48,828 nucleotides of DNA from Aeromonas media. Its GTDB lineage: Bacteria; Pseudomonadota; Gammaproteobacteria; Enterobacterales; Aeromonadaceae. The stretch spans positions 1 to 48,828 of the forward strand of contig NZ_CDBZ01000155.1 of assembly GCF_000819985.1 (NCBI RefSeq), given 5' to 3'. Every line of letters begins with the position of its first letter. Position 1 is the first letter of the stretch. A program made the position numbers and the translations under genes. Positions 1-8,121 of this stretch are shown here, one piece after another. The notes beneath the pieces are model-generated. The model was not told where the DNA came from, searched no databases, and saw only the letters and a list, made by a program, of their open reading frames with translations.

Positions 1-94
1 ATACGAGAGAAGAAGTACCATGTCATCACCCAAGACGTTCGCACCCTCGTGCGCCCGGCCCTCCCGCCCGCTGTGTGCCGGAGGCCTGTCATGA
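1..94 (+). other. Possible 3' end of an upstream gene
   Basis: A frame open from base 2 ends at a TGA at 92-94 that overlaps the ATG of cusB at 91 (ATGA). This is the usual geometry of translationally coupled genes, and an outer-membrane factor often precedes cusB. The visible residues are too few to identify, and the cusB frame is open here as well, so this may be only leader sequence. Confidence 0.25.
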
Positions 95-1608
95 ACAAGA
101 CCCTGTTAATGGCCGCGTTGCTGCTCGCCCTCGGCGCCGGTGGCGGCTACTGGGCCGCCAGCCACCTGCCTGGCGATGGCGCCAGCGCCGAGAAGACGCC
201 GCTCTACTGGGTCAACCCCATGGATCCGCGCGACAAGCGCGATGCCCCCGCCAAGGACAACATGGGGATGGACTTCATCCCCGTCTATGAGGAGAAACAG
301 GGTGGCTCGCCGGGCACAGTCACCATCAGCCCCGAGATCCAGCAGAACCTGGGGGTACGGCTCGCCAAGGTGGAGAAACTCCCCATCCACCAGCAGATCG
401 AGACGGTGGGCTACGTCGGCTATGACGAGGACAGGCTGGAGGCGGTCAACGCCCGCATGGCAGGCTGGATCCGCACCCTCGCCATCAAGAGCGAGGGGCA
501 GCAAGTGAGCAAGGGGAGCCTGATTTACGAGCTCTATGCCCCGGATCTGGTCAACGCCCAGCACGAGTATCTGCTCGCTCTCAACACCGCCAACCCCCTG
601 CTGCTGCGCGCCGCCGAGGGCAAGCTCAAGTCCCTGCAGGTGCCGGCGGATCAGATAGCGGCCCTCAAGCGCAGCCGTCAGGTGCAGGAGACGGTGCGCA
701 TCTATGCCCCGAGCAGCGGTTATGTCTCCGAGCTGAAAGTGCGCGAAGGCCAGTACGTGGAGCCCGCCGCGGCGCTCTTCAACATCAGCACCCTCAAGCA
801 GGTGTGGGTCAGTGCCGAGGTGTTCGAGCGCCAGGCGGCGCAGCTGAAGGTGGGCGATCCGGTCACCATGACCCTGGACTACGCTCCCGGTCGCAGTTGG
901 CAAGGTAAGGTGGATTACCTCTATCCCACCCTGGATGCCGCCACCCGCACCCTCAAGGTACGGCTGCGCTTTGCCAACCCGGACGAGTTCCTCAAACCCA
1001 ACATGTTCGCCAAAGTAAACATTCGTACTGGTCAGGGAGAGCCCCGGCTGGTGGTGCCAAGCGAGGCAGTGATCCGCACCGGCAGCCAGGACAGGCTGGT
1101 GCTGGCGCTGGGAGATGGCAGCTTCAAGTCGGTGGCCGTTACCCTGGGCCCCCAGTTTGGCGACAAGGTGGCCATCCAGGAGGGGGTTGAAGCGGGGGAC
1201 AGCATCGTCAGCTCGGCCCAGTTCCTGCTCGATTCCGAATCGGCCATCGATTCGGACTTCCAGCGCATGACGGCGGTGCGCCCCGCTCAGGTGTGGACCC
1301 AGGGCGAGGTTGAAAGCATCGATCTCGCCAACCGCACCCTGATGGTCTCCCACCAGCCCATCCCCGAGTGGCAGTGGCCCGCCATGGAGATGGAGTTCAC
1401 CGTGGCGGACGGGGTCGACATGAGCAAGCTGACCGAGGGTCAGACCCTGCATCTGCAGGTGATGCAGGAGGGAGATGAGTACCGCATCACCACCATCCAT
1501 CAGGAGAAAGCGCCAGCAAGCGGCGACGCAGCTAAACCCGCGACGGATGAGATGGACAAGATGGAAGGCATGGACCATAGCCAGCACAATATGGGAGCCA
1601 AGTCATGA
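91..1608 (+). CDS. cusB: CusB-type Cu(I)/Ag(I) efflux membrane fusion protein with fused CusF-like domain
   Basis: Periplasmic adaptor that links the CusA pump to an outer-membrane channel and passes Cu(I)/Ag(I) to the pump. The ATG at 91 is chosen because GGAGG lies 6 bases upstream; an in-frame GTG at 49 has no comparable site. The 505-residue product has an N-terminal membrane/signal segment (about 1-24) and a Met site (M44, M58, M60 in a YWVNPM...MGMDFIP context) equivalent to the three-Met metal site of E. coli CusB. A barrel-sandwich hybrid and beta-barrel region follow. The C-terminus (about 410-480) is a second metal domain resembling CusF: H421, W429, M432 and M434 have exactly the spacing of the CusF H36/W44/M47/M49 ligands. 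The tail is Met/His rich. The fusion is seen in sequence; its metal handling is inferred. Confidence 0.93.
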   Translation: MNKTLLMAALLLALGAGGGYWAASHLPGDGASAEKTPLYWVNPMDPRDKRDAPAKDNMGMDFIPVYEEKQGGSPGTVTISPEIQQNLGVRLAKVEKLPIHQQIETVGYVGYDEDRLEAVNARMAGWIRTLAIKSEGQQVSKGSLIYELYAPDLVNAQHEYLLALNTANPLLLRAAEGKLKSLQVPADQIAALKRSRQVQETVRIYAPSSGYVSELKVREGQYVEPAAALFNISTLKQVWVSAEVFERQAAQLKVGDPVTMTLDYAPGRSWQGKVDYLYPTLDAATRTLKVRLRFANPDEFLKPNMFAKVNIRTGQGEPRLVVPSEAVIRTGSQDRLVLALGDGSFKSVAVTLGPQFGDKVAIQEGVEAGDSIVSSAQFLLDSESAIDSDFQRMTAVRPAQVWTQGEVESIDLANRTLMVSHQPIPEWQWPAMEMEFTVADGVDMSKLTEGQTLHLQVMQEGDEYRITTIHQEKAPASGDAAKPATDEMDKMEGMDHSQHNMGAKS

Positions 1609-1685
1609 TCCCCTCCATCATTCGCGGCTTTGCCAACAACCGCTCTTCACTCTCTGCGCCCAATGAGAAAGGAGTCCAATCATGA
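1605..1685 (+). CDS. 26-residue micro-ORF resembling the start of CusA
   Basis: An ATG at 1605 overlaps the cusB stop (ATGA), and the frame stops at 1683-1685, overlapping the cusA ATG at 1682 (ATGA again). Its first seven residues, MIPSIIR, nearly repeat the CusA start MIPAIIR. It contains an AAAGGAG that serves as the cusA ribosome-binding site. It may be a relic of a duplicated cusA start or a coupling peptide that carries ribosomes from cusB to cusA. No function for the peptide itself is proposed. Confidence 0.4.
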   Translation: MIPSIIRGFANNRSSLSAPNEKGVQS

Positions 1686-4600
1686 TTCCTGCCATCATTC
1701 GCTGGTCCGTGGGCAACCGCTTTCTGGTGCTGCTGCTGACCGTCATGCTTACCGCCTGGGGGCTCTGGTCGGTCAAGCAGACCCCGGTGGACGCCCTGCC
1801 GGATCTCTCCGACGTGCAGGTGATCATCAAGACGGCCTACCCGGGCCAGGCGCCCCAGGTGGTGGAGGATCAGGTGACCTACCCGCTCACCACCGCCATG
1901 CTGGCGGTGCCGGGGGCCACCACGGTGCGTGGCTACTCCTTCTTCGGCGACTCCTTCGTCTATGTGCTGTTTGACGACGACACCGACCTCTACTGGGCCC
2001 GTGCCCGGGTGCTGGAGTATTTGAGCCAGGTTGCGCCCAACCTGCCCGCCTCCGCCCGCCCCCAGCTCGGCCCCGATGCTACCGGGGTGGGCTGGGTCTA
2101 CCAGTACGCGCTGGTGGACAGAACCGGCAAGCACGACTTGAGCGAGCTCACGTCGCTGCAGAACTGGTTGCTCAAGTTCGAGCTGCAGACGGTGGACGGC
2201 GTCTCCGAGGTCGCCACCGTGGGCGGCATGGTGCGCCAGTATCAGGTGCGGGTCGACCCGGACAAGCTGCGTGCCTACGGCATCCCGCTCTCCCTCATCG
2301 AGACCGCCATCCAGCAGGGCAACCAGGAGACCGGCGCCTCCGTCATCGAGATGGCGGAAGCGGAGTACATGGTGCGCTCGAACGGGTACCTCAAGAGCGT
2401 GGAGGATCTGAAGCAGATCCCGCTCGGTACCAATGTACGCGGCGCCCCGCTGCTGCTGGGTGACGTGGCGGATGTGGTCACCGGCCCCCAGAGTCGACGC
2501 GGCGTCGCCGAGCTTAACGGCGAGGGGGAAGTGGTCGGTGGCATCATCGTCATGCGTTTCGGCGAGAACGCCCAGCACACCATAGACGGGGTCAAGAAAC
2601 GGCTCGCAGAGCTCAAGAACAGCCTGCCGGAAGGGGTGGAGATCGTCACCGTGTATGACCGCTCGGATCTTATCCAGCGCGCCATCGACAACCTCTCCGG
2701 CAAGCTAGTGGAGGAGTTCGCCGTGGTGGTGCTGGTCTGCCTCGCCTTCCTGTTTCACCTGCGCTCATCCCTGGTGGTAGTCATCTCCTTGCCCATCGCC
2801 ATCCTGACCGCCTTCATCGTGATGCACCTGCAGGGGATCAACGCCAACATCATGTCGCTGGGGGGCATCGCCATCGCCATCGGCGCCATGGTGGACGGTG
2901 CCATCGTGATGATCGAGAACGTCCACAAACACATGGAGCGGGAGGCGCTCACCGACAAGAACCGCTGGCGCATCATCACCGAGGCGAGCATAGAGGTGGG
3001 GCCCGCCATCTTCTTCTCCCTGCTGATCATCACCATCAGCTTCCTGCCGGTGTTCGCGCTGGAGGCACAGGAGGGGCGGATGTTCCACCCCCTCGCCTAC
3101 ACCAAGACCTACGCCATGGCCGCCGCGGCCGGGCTCGCCATCACGCTGGTGCCGGTGATCATGGGCTACTTCATCCGTGGCAAGGTGCTGGCGGAGCAGG
3201 CCAACCCCCTCAACCGCTGGCTGAGCCAGGGCTATGTGCCGCTGCTCAAAGCCGTGCTGGCTCGTCCGAAAACCACTCTGGCCATCGCCGCCGTGGTGAC
3301 GGTGGCGGGTTTCTGGCCGCTCAAGTACCTGGGTTCCGAGTTCATTCCGCCGCTCGATGAGGGGGACATCATGTATATGCCCACCACCGCGGCCAATATC
3401 TCGGTGGGCAAGGTGCGGGAGATTTTGCAGCAGACCGACAAGCTCATTCGCACCGTGCCCGAGGTGCAGAACGTGTTCGGCAAGGCGGGGCGCGCCGAAT
3501 CGGCCACCGACCCCGCCGATCTGGTGATGATGGAGACCAGCATCCAGCTCAAGCCACGCGACCAATGGCGCCCCGGCATGACCCCGGAGAAGCTCAAGGA
3601 GGAGCTTGACTCACTCATCCGCTTCCCCGGTCTCACTAACGCCTGGGTGCCCCCCATCAAGACCCGCATCGACATGCTGGCCACCGGCATCAAGACCCCG
3701 GTCGGCATCAAGATAGCGGGGCCCGATCTCAAGGTGATCCAGCAGCTCGGCCAGCAGCTGGAACAGATCGTCGGCAAGGTGGAGGGCGCCTCATCGGTCT
3801 ACGCCGAGCGGGTGGCCGGTGGCCGCTACGTGAAGGTGGACATCGACCGGCTGAAAGCGGCCCGTTACGGCCTCAATATCGCCGACGTGCAGGCGGTGCT
3901 CGCCACCGCGGTGGGCGGCATGGAAGTGGGCCAGACCATCGAGGGGCGCGAGCGTTACCCCATCAACCTGCGCTATCCCCAGAGCTATCGCGATTCGGTG
4001 GCGAGCCTCGAGCTGCTGCCGGTGGTCACTCCGAGTGGCGCTCGTATCGCCCTGGCGGACGTGGCGCGGGTCTATATCAGCGACGAAGCCCCCATGCTGC
4101 GCAGTGAAAACGCGCGCCTCAACGGCTGGGTCTACGTCGACATTCGTGGCCGCGACATCGGCTCTTTTGTGGCAGAGGCCAAGGCCGAGGTGGACAAGCA
4201 GCTGGTGCTGCCAGCGGGCTACGCCCTCACCTGGTCTGGCCAATACGAGTACATGGAGCGGGCCAAGGCCCGCCTCGCCTACGTAGTGCCATTAACCGTC
4301 GCCATTATCGTGCTGCTGCTCTATCTGGCGTTTCGCCGCTTCCAGGAGGTGTTGCTCATTCTCACCACCTTGCCGCTGGCGGTGGTGGGGGGGATCTGGA
4401 CCCTCTGGCTGCTGGACTTCAACCTCTCGGTGGCGGTCGGGGTGGGCTTTATCGCCCTGGCGGGGGTGGCGGTGGAGACCGGCGTCCTGATGCTGGTCTA
4501 CCTCAACCACGCCTGGGATGACCTCGTGGCCAGCGGCAAGCCGGACCAGGCGGGCCTGCACCGGGCGGTGATCCACGGCGCCGCCCTGCGCCTGCGCCCC

Positions 4601-4804
4601 AAGATGATGACGGTGGTGACCATTATCGCTGGCCTGTTGCCCATCATGTGGAGCCAAGGCACCGGCTCCGAGGTGATGCAGCGCATCGCCGCCCCCATGA
4701 TTGGCGGCATGGTGAGCGCCTTAGGTCTGACCCTCTTGGTGCTGCCCGCCGCCTATTACCTGTGGCGCAGCAGCAACCTGCCTGCTTATCAACAATCCGA
4801 ATGA
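1682..4804 (+). CDS. cusA: CusA heavy-metal efflux RND transporter
   Basis: Inner-membrane proton-driven pump that extrudes Cu(I)/Ag(I) through a CusCBA-type channel. The 1,040-residue length is normal for heavy-metal RND pumps. Diagnostic stretches include PVDALPDLSDVQVIIKT near the N-terminus, GPDATGVGW in the porter domain, and the TM4 segment GGIAIAIGAMVDGAIVMIEN with its proton-relay Asp. The three periplasmic methionine contexts of the CusA relay site are present (YMPTT, LVMMETSIQL, RIDMLATGIK), which favours monovalent Cu/Ag over divalent Zn/Co. The ATG is preceded by AAAGGAG. The gene is coupled to cusB through a micro-ORF, and its stop overlaps another short ORF before cusF. Confidence 0.96.
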   Translation: MIPAIIRWSVGNRFLVLLLTVMLTAWGLWSVKQTPVDALPDLSDVQVIIKTAYPGQAPQVVEDQVTYPLTTAMLAVPGATTVRGYSFFGDSFVYVLFDDDTDLYWARARVLEYLSQVAPNLPASARPQLGPDATGVGWVYQYALVDRTGKHDLSELTSLQNWLLKFELQTVDGVSEVATVGGMVRQYQVRVDPDKLRAYGIPLSLIETAIQQGNQETGASVIEMAEAEYMVRSNGYLKSVEDLKQIPLGTNVRGAPLLLGDVADVVTGPQSRRGVAELNGEGEVVGGIIVMRFGENAQHTIDGVKKRLAELKNSLPEGVEIVTVYDRSDLIQRAIDNLSGKLVEEFAVVVLVCLAFLFHLRSSLVVVISLPIAILTAFIVMHLQGINANIMSLGGIAIAIGAMVDGAIVMIENVHKHMEREALTDKNRWRIITEASIEVGPAIFFSLLIITISFLPVFALEAQEGRMFHPLAYTKTYAMAAAAGLAITLVPVIMGYFIRGKVLAEQANPLNRWLSQGYVPLLKAVLARPKTTLAIAAVVTVAGFWPLKYLGSEFIPPLDEGDIMYMPTTAANISVGKVREILQQTDKLIRTVPEVQNVFGKAGRAESATDPADLVMMETSIQLKPRDQWRPGMTPEKLKEELDSLIRFPGLTNAWVPPIKTRIDMLATGIKTPVGIKIAGPDLKVIQQLGQQLEQIVGKVEGASSVYAERVAGGRYVKVDIDRLKAARYGLNIADVQAVLATAVGGMEVGQTIEGRERYPINLRYPQSYRDSVASLELLPVVTPSGARIALADVARVYISDEAPMLRSENARLNGWVYVDIRGRDIGSFVAEAKAEVDKQLVLPAGYALTWSGQYEYMERAKARLAYVVPLTVAIIVLLLYLAFRRFQEVLLILTTLPLAVVGGIWTLWLLDFNLSVAVGVGFIALAGVAVETGVLMLVYLNHAWDDLVASGKPDQAGLHRAVIHGAALRLRPKMMTVVTIIAGLLPIMWSQGTGSEVMQRIAAPMIGGMVSALGLTLLVLPAAYYLWRSSNLPAYQQSE

Positions 4805-4839
4805 CCCGATTTCCCAACCCTTTTCGACTGAACGATTGA
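4801..4839 (+). other. 12-codon micro-ORF between cusA and cusF
   Basis: An ATG at 4801 overlaps the cusA stop at 4802-4804 (ATGA). The frame encodes 12 residues and ends at 4839, 11 bases before the cusF ATG. The layout repeats the cusB-cusA junction on a smaller scale and could keep terminating ribosomes on the message. The peptide resembles nothing I know, and chance is possible at this length. Confidence 0.25.
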
Positions 4840-4850
4840 AGGAAAACACC

Positions 4851-5213
4851 ATGAACTACAAGACGCTGACCCTGACATTGCTGCTGGGCCTTGCCACCCA
4901 CACCAGCCTGCAAGCCGAGGAGATGATGAACCATGCCGGCCACGACATGGGCCAGATGAGCCAGATGGAAGGCATGAACGAGATGGGCGAGATGGCGATG
5001 ACCCAGGGGGTCATAAGCCGCATCAACGCGGCCAACGGCAAGGTCGGCATCAAGCACGAGGCGATCGACAACCTCAAGATGCCAGCGATGACCATGGTCT
5101 TTCGGGTGGCCGATCCGGCTCTGCTCCAGGATCTGAAAGTGGGGGATGCGGTGCGCTTTCACGCCGAGAACCCAGCCGGCAAGCTCACCGTGACAGCCAT
5201 CCAGAAACAGTAA
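4851..5213 (+). CDS. cusF: CusF-like periplasmic copper-binding protein
   Basis: Small periplasmic metallochaperone expected to hand Cu(I)/Ag(I) to CusB. The ATG at 4851 follows GAAGGA; a TTG at 4836 would only lengthen the leader. Of 120 residues, the first 22 form a signal peptide ending QA. A Met/His-rich linker (about 25-50) precedes the OB-fold domain. The ligand motif is H69...M77-P-A-M80-T-M82. It aligns with E. coli CusF H36, W44, M47, M49, so the tryptophan that caps the metal in E. coli is a methionine here, whereas the CusF-like domain fused to CusB keeps Trp. Last gene of the run, followed by a strong terminator. Confidence 0.88.
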   Translation: MNYKTLTLTLLLGLATHTSLQAEEMMNHAGHDMGQMSQMEGMNEMGEMAMTQGVISRINAANGKVGIKHEAIDNLKMPAMTMVFRVADPALLQDLKVGDAVRFHAENPAGKLTVTAIQKQ

Positions 5214-5230
5214 ACAGACTGATTTCAATA

Positions 5231-5259
5231 AAAGACGGCGGGATCATCCCGCCGTCTTT
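5231..5259. terminator. Bidirectional terminator between cusF and the decarboxylase gene
   Basis: A perfect 13-bp stem (AAAGACGGCGGGA and its complement) with loop TCA, A-rich on the left and T-rich on the right. It can end both the rightward cus message and the leftward decarboxylase message. Confidence 0.85.
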
Positions 5260-5287
5260 ATTTATGACATCACAACATGTGGCTATT

Positions 5288-6364
5288 TCAGCCACGAATA
5301 TGCGCGATAAAGGCGTCGATCTGTTCGCGGCCGCAGGCGGGGTTCATGAAGACCGCCTTCTCGCCGGCGATGTAGGAATACTTGCCTCGCTCGTCGTATT
5401 CCGAGTGTGCCACCGCCTCCACCCAGTTGGTGTAGAGCCCTACCTTGCCACGTCCCTTGAACAGGCTGCGGTGGTAGTCGGTGTTGCGCTGCAGGCGCGC
5501 CTTGTAGGCGGGATCGCTGGAGCGGGCCAGCTCGAAGGCGAACTCGGCCTCGGGGTCCTGTACCCACTCTGAGTTGTAGATCTTGAAGCCGACACTGGGC
5601 CCCTGGTTCTCCTGGGCCACCAGCTTGACGTTGCCGAGCTGGCTTAACCGGAAGCGGAAGTAGTTGGCGTTTTGCAGGCAGTGGGCAAGCACGGTGCGAT
5701 ACCCCTCCACCCCCAGGTAGTTGAGGGCCGCATAGGCACCGAACAGGTCGCTCGCCCCGCGGGAGCACTCGATGGTGGATTGCAGGTGGGTCTGACCCTG
5801 GATGTCCCGCTCGAAGTAGGAGAAGTGCTCCGGATCGTTCTCCATCGCCTTGAGATCGTCCTGCTCTTTTATCATCACCAAGCTGGAGGTGTAGGGCACA
5901 TAGCCCCACTTCTGGAAGTCCACGGTGAAGGAGTCGGCGTATCTGAGCTCGGCGAAGCGGCTCACGTTGCGCTCGATCCCCGCCAGGGTGGCGGCGTTGA
6001 TGGCGAGCGGGTTGGCGGCAAAGTCGTAGTCCAGGAAGAAGATCATCGACCAGCCGATGGCGGCGTCGACGTGGATGTGGGGCCTGACCGCCACCTCGAA
6101 CCGCTCGCAGAGGCGATCCCGCAGCTCGACCACGGGTTTGACCCTATCCACCCCGAAGGTGTCGGTGGTGCCCATGGTGAGCATGATGGTGGGCACCACG
6201 TGATGAAGGGCGAAGCAGGCGGTCAGGGTACGCTCGAGGTGGTCGAGATCGATGTCGTTGTTCTCGCCCACCTGGATGCGGATGGTCTTGTTCTCGATGT
6301 CCACCCCGAGCAGGGAGAGGTTGGTGATGTTGGAGTAGTGGCCGCCCTGGGAGTTGATGATGCG
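5288..6364 (-). pseudogene. PLP-dependent decarboxylase, C-terminal part (split by IS element)
   Basis: The last 358 residues of a group II pyridoxal-phosphate decarboxylase. The fragment contains HVDAAIGW, the usual D-x-A cofactor contact, and SFTVDFQKWGYVPY with the Schiff-base lysine, then an intact C-terminus. It begins exactly at the right end of the IS608-like element. Reading codon TAC at 8124-8122 straight into CGC at 6364-6362 restores one frame of 564 residues. No frameshift or stop is visible, so the insertion is the only damage seen. An internal GTG at 6304 could start a fragment, but the substrate domain would be incomplete. Substrate cannot be read from sequence. Confidence 0.88.
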
Positions 6365-6530
6365 TTGACATCCTCCCCGCCCTAAAGGACGGGGATTCCT
6401 ACTGCGGTTAGGCGATTACGCCTAATTCGCTTCGGTGGGTTCCTGCTGCTGGCGGCCTTATTGCACCACTCACTTCACAGGCTAACTGGGCGTGTCCCGC
6501 CCTTAACACATTGATCGCGCCGACCAGATC
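6365..6530 (-). ncRNA. Predicted omega RNA (reRNA) of TnpB, right-end scaffold
   Basis: In this element family TnpB uses an RNA made from the 3' end of tnpB and the right end, whose guide is the DNA just outside the element. Here the scaffold would be the tnpB 3' region plus the right-end hairpin (6375-6394), and the guide would lie at 6364-6345, inside the decarboxylase gene. The 5' limit given is a guess. Inferred from family biology and the well-defined right end. Confidence 0.5.
6375..6394. repeat. Right-end hairpin of the IS element
   Basis: An 8-bp stem (CCCCGCCC with GGACGGGG, one G-T pair) around loop TAAA. GAAT on the minus strand (6398-6395) lies directly 5' of the stem and would pair with the TCAA cleavage site at 6368-6365. 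Confidence 0.8.
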
Positions 6531-7613
6531 GGCGTTTTCTTTAAAACCACACTCCACACATTCGAACGTAGCTTGTGTTTGACGATTATCAGCCGAGATA
6601 TGCCCGCAACATGGGCACGTTCGGCTGGTGTTCTTCGGCGGCACCGCTATCAAATGCCCGCCATTCCAAGCCAGCTTGTAGTCGAGCTGACGCCGAAACT
6701 CGCCCCAGCCTTGATCTAAAATAGCCTTATTCAGGCCCGACTTGGCTCGCACGTTGCGCCCAGGCGTGTCAGTTGTGCCCGCCGCTGACTTGGACATATT
6801 TCGCACCTGCAAATCTTCAACACAGACCAGCGCGTGGTTTTTGCTGATGGCGGCCGAGATCTTATGCAAGTAGTCGCGGCGGGCACTGCCGATATGAGTC
6901 TGGATGCGCTGAATACGGGCTTTCGCTTTCTTCCAATTGCGGCTGAATCTGACTTTGCGGCTCATCGCCTGCTGCGCTTTGCGCAAGGCTTTTTCGTGAG
7001 CCTTGAAACTATTGAGTGGGTCTTTGTGGCTGCCATCTGACAGGGTGACAAAGCGTTTAATCCCCATATCGAGGCCAACAGCTGTGCCTTGATGAACGGG
7101 CACATCAACCTCTCGCTCGGTCTGGATAGCGGCATACCACTTACCGCTTAATTGGCTCACGGTAATGTTCTTGATCACCCCGAGCGCATCCCGACTGTTG
7201 CGGTAGCGTAGCCAACCCAACTTAGGCAGGAACAGACGGCTATTGGCCTGATCGAGCTTGAAACCTTGCGGATAGCGGAAGCTGTCGGATAAACCCTTCT
7301 TTTTGAAGCGAGGGAAATCGGCGCGTTTGGCGAAGAAGTTAGTGTAGGCTCGCTCCAGATCTTTTAGCGTTTGCTGCAAGGGTTGGGATGGCGTTTCGGC
7401 AAGCCAAGCGGTTGAGTCTTCCGACTTCCATTGGGTGAGCTGTTTACACAGCTCCGCATAGCCAAGCTTTTTCTCGCCCTGTTCAAAGCGCTCCTGCTGC
7501 AACGCCAGCGCCTTGTTGAACACGAAACGGCATGAACCAGCGAAGCGGCGCATTCGCAGCTGTTGCTGGCCGTCTGGCCGAAGTTCATATTTGAAGGCTT
7601 GAAGTCGTTGCAT
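6408..7613 (-). CDS. tnpB: TnpB RNA-guided endonuclease (IS605 OrfB family)
   Basis: RNA-guided nuclease of the IS200/IS605 group, evolutionary relative of Cas12. The ATG at 7613 begins MQRLQAFKYELRPDG, the usual TnpB start; the frame is open further upstream but without family similarity. The 401 residues include the RuvC catalytic triad: D182 (GLDMGIKRF), E266 (VCVEDLQ) and D362 (ENADLVGAIN). A four-Cys zinc ribbon (CPCC...CVEC, about 333-355) lies between the last two. All active-site residues are present, so the nuclease is probably competent. It is divergent from tnpA with 21 bases between the starts. Confidence 0.94.
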   Translation of the reverse strand: MQRLQAFKYELRPDGQQQLRMRRFAGSCRFVFNKALALQQERFEQGEKKLGYAELCKQLTQWKSEDSTAWLAETPSQPLQQTLKDLERAYTNFFAKRADFPRFKKKGLSDSFRYPQGFKLDQANSRLFLPKLGWLRYRNSRDALGVIKNITVSQLSGKWYAAIQTEREVDVPVHQGTAVGLDMGIKRFVTLSDGSHKDPLNSFKAHEKALRKAQQAMSRKVRFSRNWKKAKARIQRIQTHIGSARRDYLHKISAAISKNHALVCVEDLQVRNMSKSAAGTTDTPGRNVRAKSGLNKAILDQGWGEFRRQLDYKLAWNGGHLIAVPPKNTSRTCPCCGHISADNRQTQATFECVECGFKENADLVGAINVLRAGHAQLACEVSGAIRPPAAGTHRSELGVIA

Positions 7614-7634
7614 GGCTATAATATACTTTGGTCT

Positions 7635-8051
7635 ATGAGCAAAATCAATGACATTAGAACTGGCAGATACTGCGTTTTCTCTATGCATGTTCATTTGGTC
7701 TTCGTGACGAAATATCGCAGAAGAGTATTCGACAACGCCGCCATCGACCGCCTTAGAGAGCTGTTCTCCAAGATCTGCGCTGACTTTGAAGCAGAGCTAA
7801 AAGAGATGGATGGAGAGGTTGATCATGTTCACCTGCTGGTGAATTACCCGCCAAAAGTGGCAGTATCGGCGCTGGTGAACAGCCTAAAAGGGGCATCCAG
7901 TCGGGTGCTGCGAAAAGAGCGGCCAGACATCGCCGCCAAGTTCTACTACAAGGGCATGTTGTGGTCGCCATCTTACTTTGCATCGAGTTGTGGCGGCGCT
8001 CCGATAGAGATCATCCGGCAGTACATCGAGCAACAGCAAACACCTCATTAA
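7635..8051 (+). CDS. tnpA: TnpA Y1 HUH transposase (IS200/IS605 family)
   Basis: Single-strand DNA transposase that recognises the end hairpins and joins circular intermediates 3' of TTAC. The ATG at 7635 gives 138 residues, normal for the family; the frame is open upstream but overlaps tnpB. The metal-binding HUH motif is H64-V-H66 and the nucleophile is Y130 in the C-terminal helix (IIRQYIEQQ). The protein reads toward the left end while tnpB reads toward the right end, the IS608 arrangement. No disabling change is visible. Confidence 0.94.
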   Translation: MSKINDIRTGRYCVFSMHVHLVFVTKYRRRVFDNAAIDRLRELFSKICADFEAELKEMDGEVDHVHLLVNYPPKVAVSALVNSLKGASSRVLRKERPDIAAKFYYKGMLWSPSYFASSCGGAPIEIIRQYIEQQQTPH

Positions 8052-8084
8052 CCATGGAACGGCTACGCCATTCACACCTTATAT

Positions 8085-8104
8085 CCCCGCCATGAATGAC
8101 GGGG
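8085..8104. repeat. Left-end hairpin of the IS element
   Basis: An imperfect palindrome, CCCCG with CGGGG, one C/A mismatch, then CA/TG closing a TGAA loop. Together with the adjacent AAAG (CTTT on the plus strand at 8105-8108) it forms the TnpA recognition structure at the left end. Confidence 0.75.
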
Positions 8105-8121
8105 CTTTACGGTGCTTTTGG

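Larger units (their letters stand above)
6365..8121 (-). mobile_element. IS608-like IS200/IS605 insertion sequence (complete)
   Basis: A 1,757-bp element with divergent tnpA and tnpB, ends defined by comparison with the interrupted gene. Read on the minus strand, the left end follows target TTAC (8125-8122) and the right end finishes in TCAA (6368-6365). There is no target duplication, as expected for single-strand transposition. Each end has a hairpin: left 8085-8104 with a mismatch, right 6375-6394 with an 8-bp stem. AAAG sits immediately 5' of the left hairpin and GAAT immediately 5' of the right one. These are the guide tetranucleotides that pair with TTAC and TCAA in Helicobacter IS608. 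All parts needed for transposition appear intact. Confidence 0.93.

Noticed and set aside
5264..6385. Plus-strand frames opposite the decarboxylase fragments
   Set aside because: Low-complexity antisense translations with no start signals.
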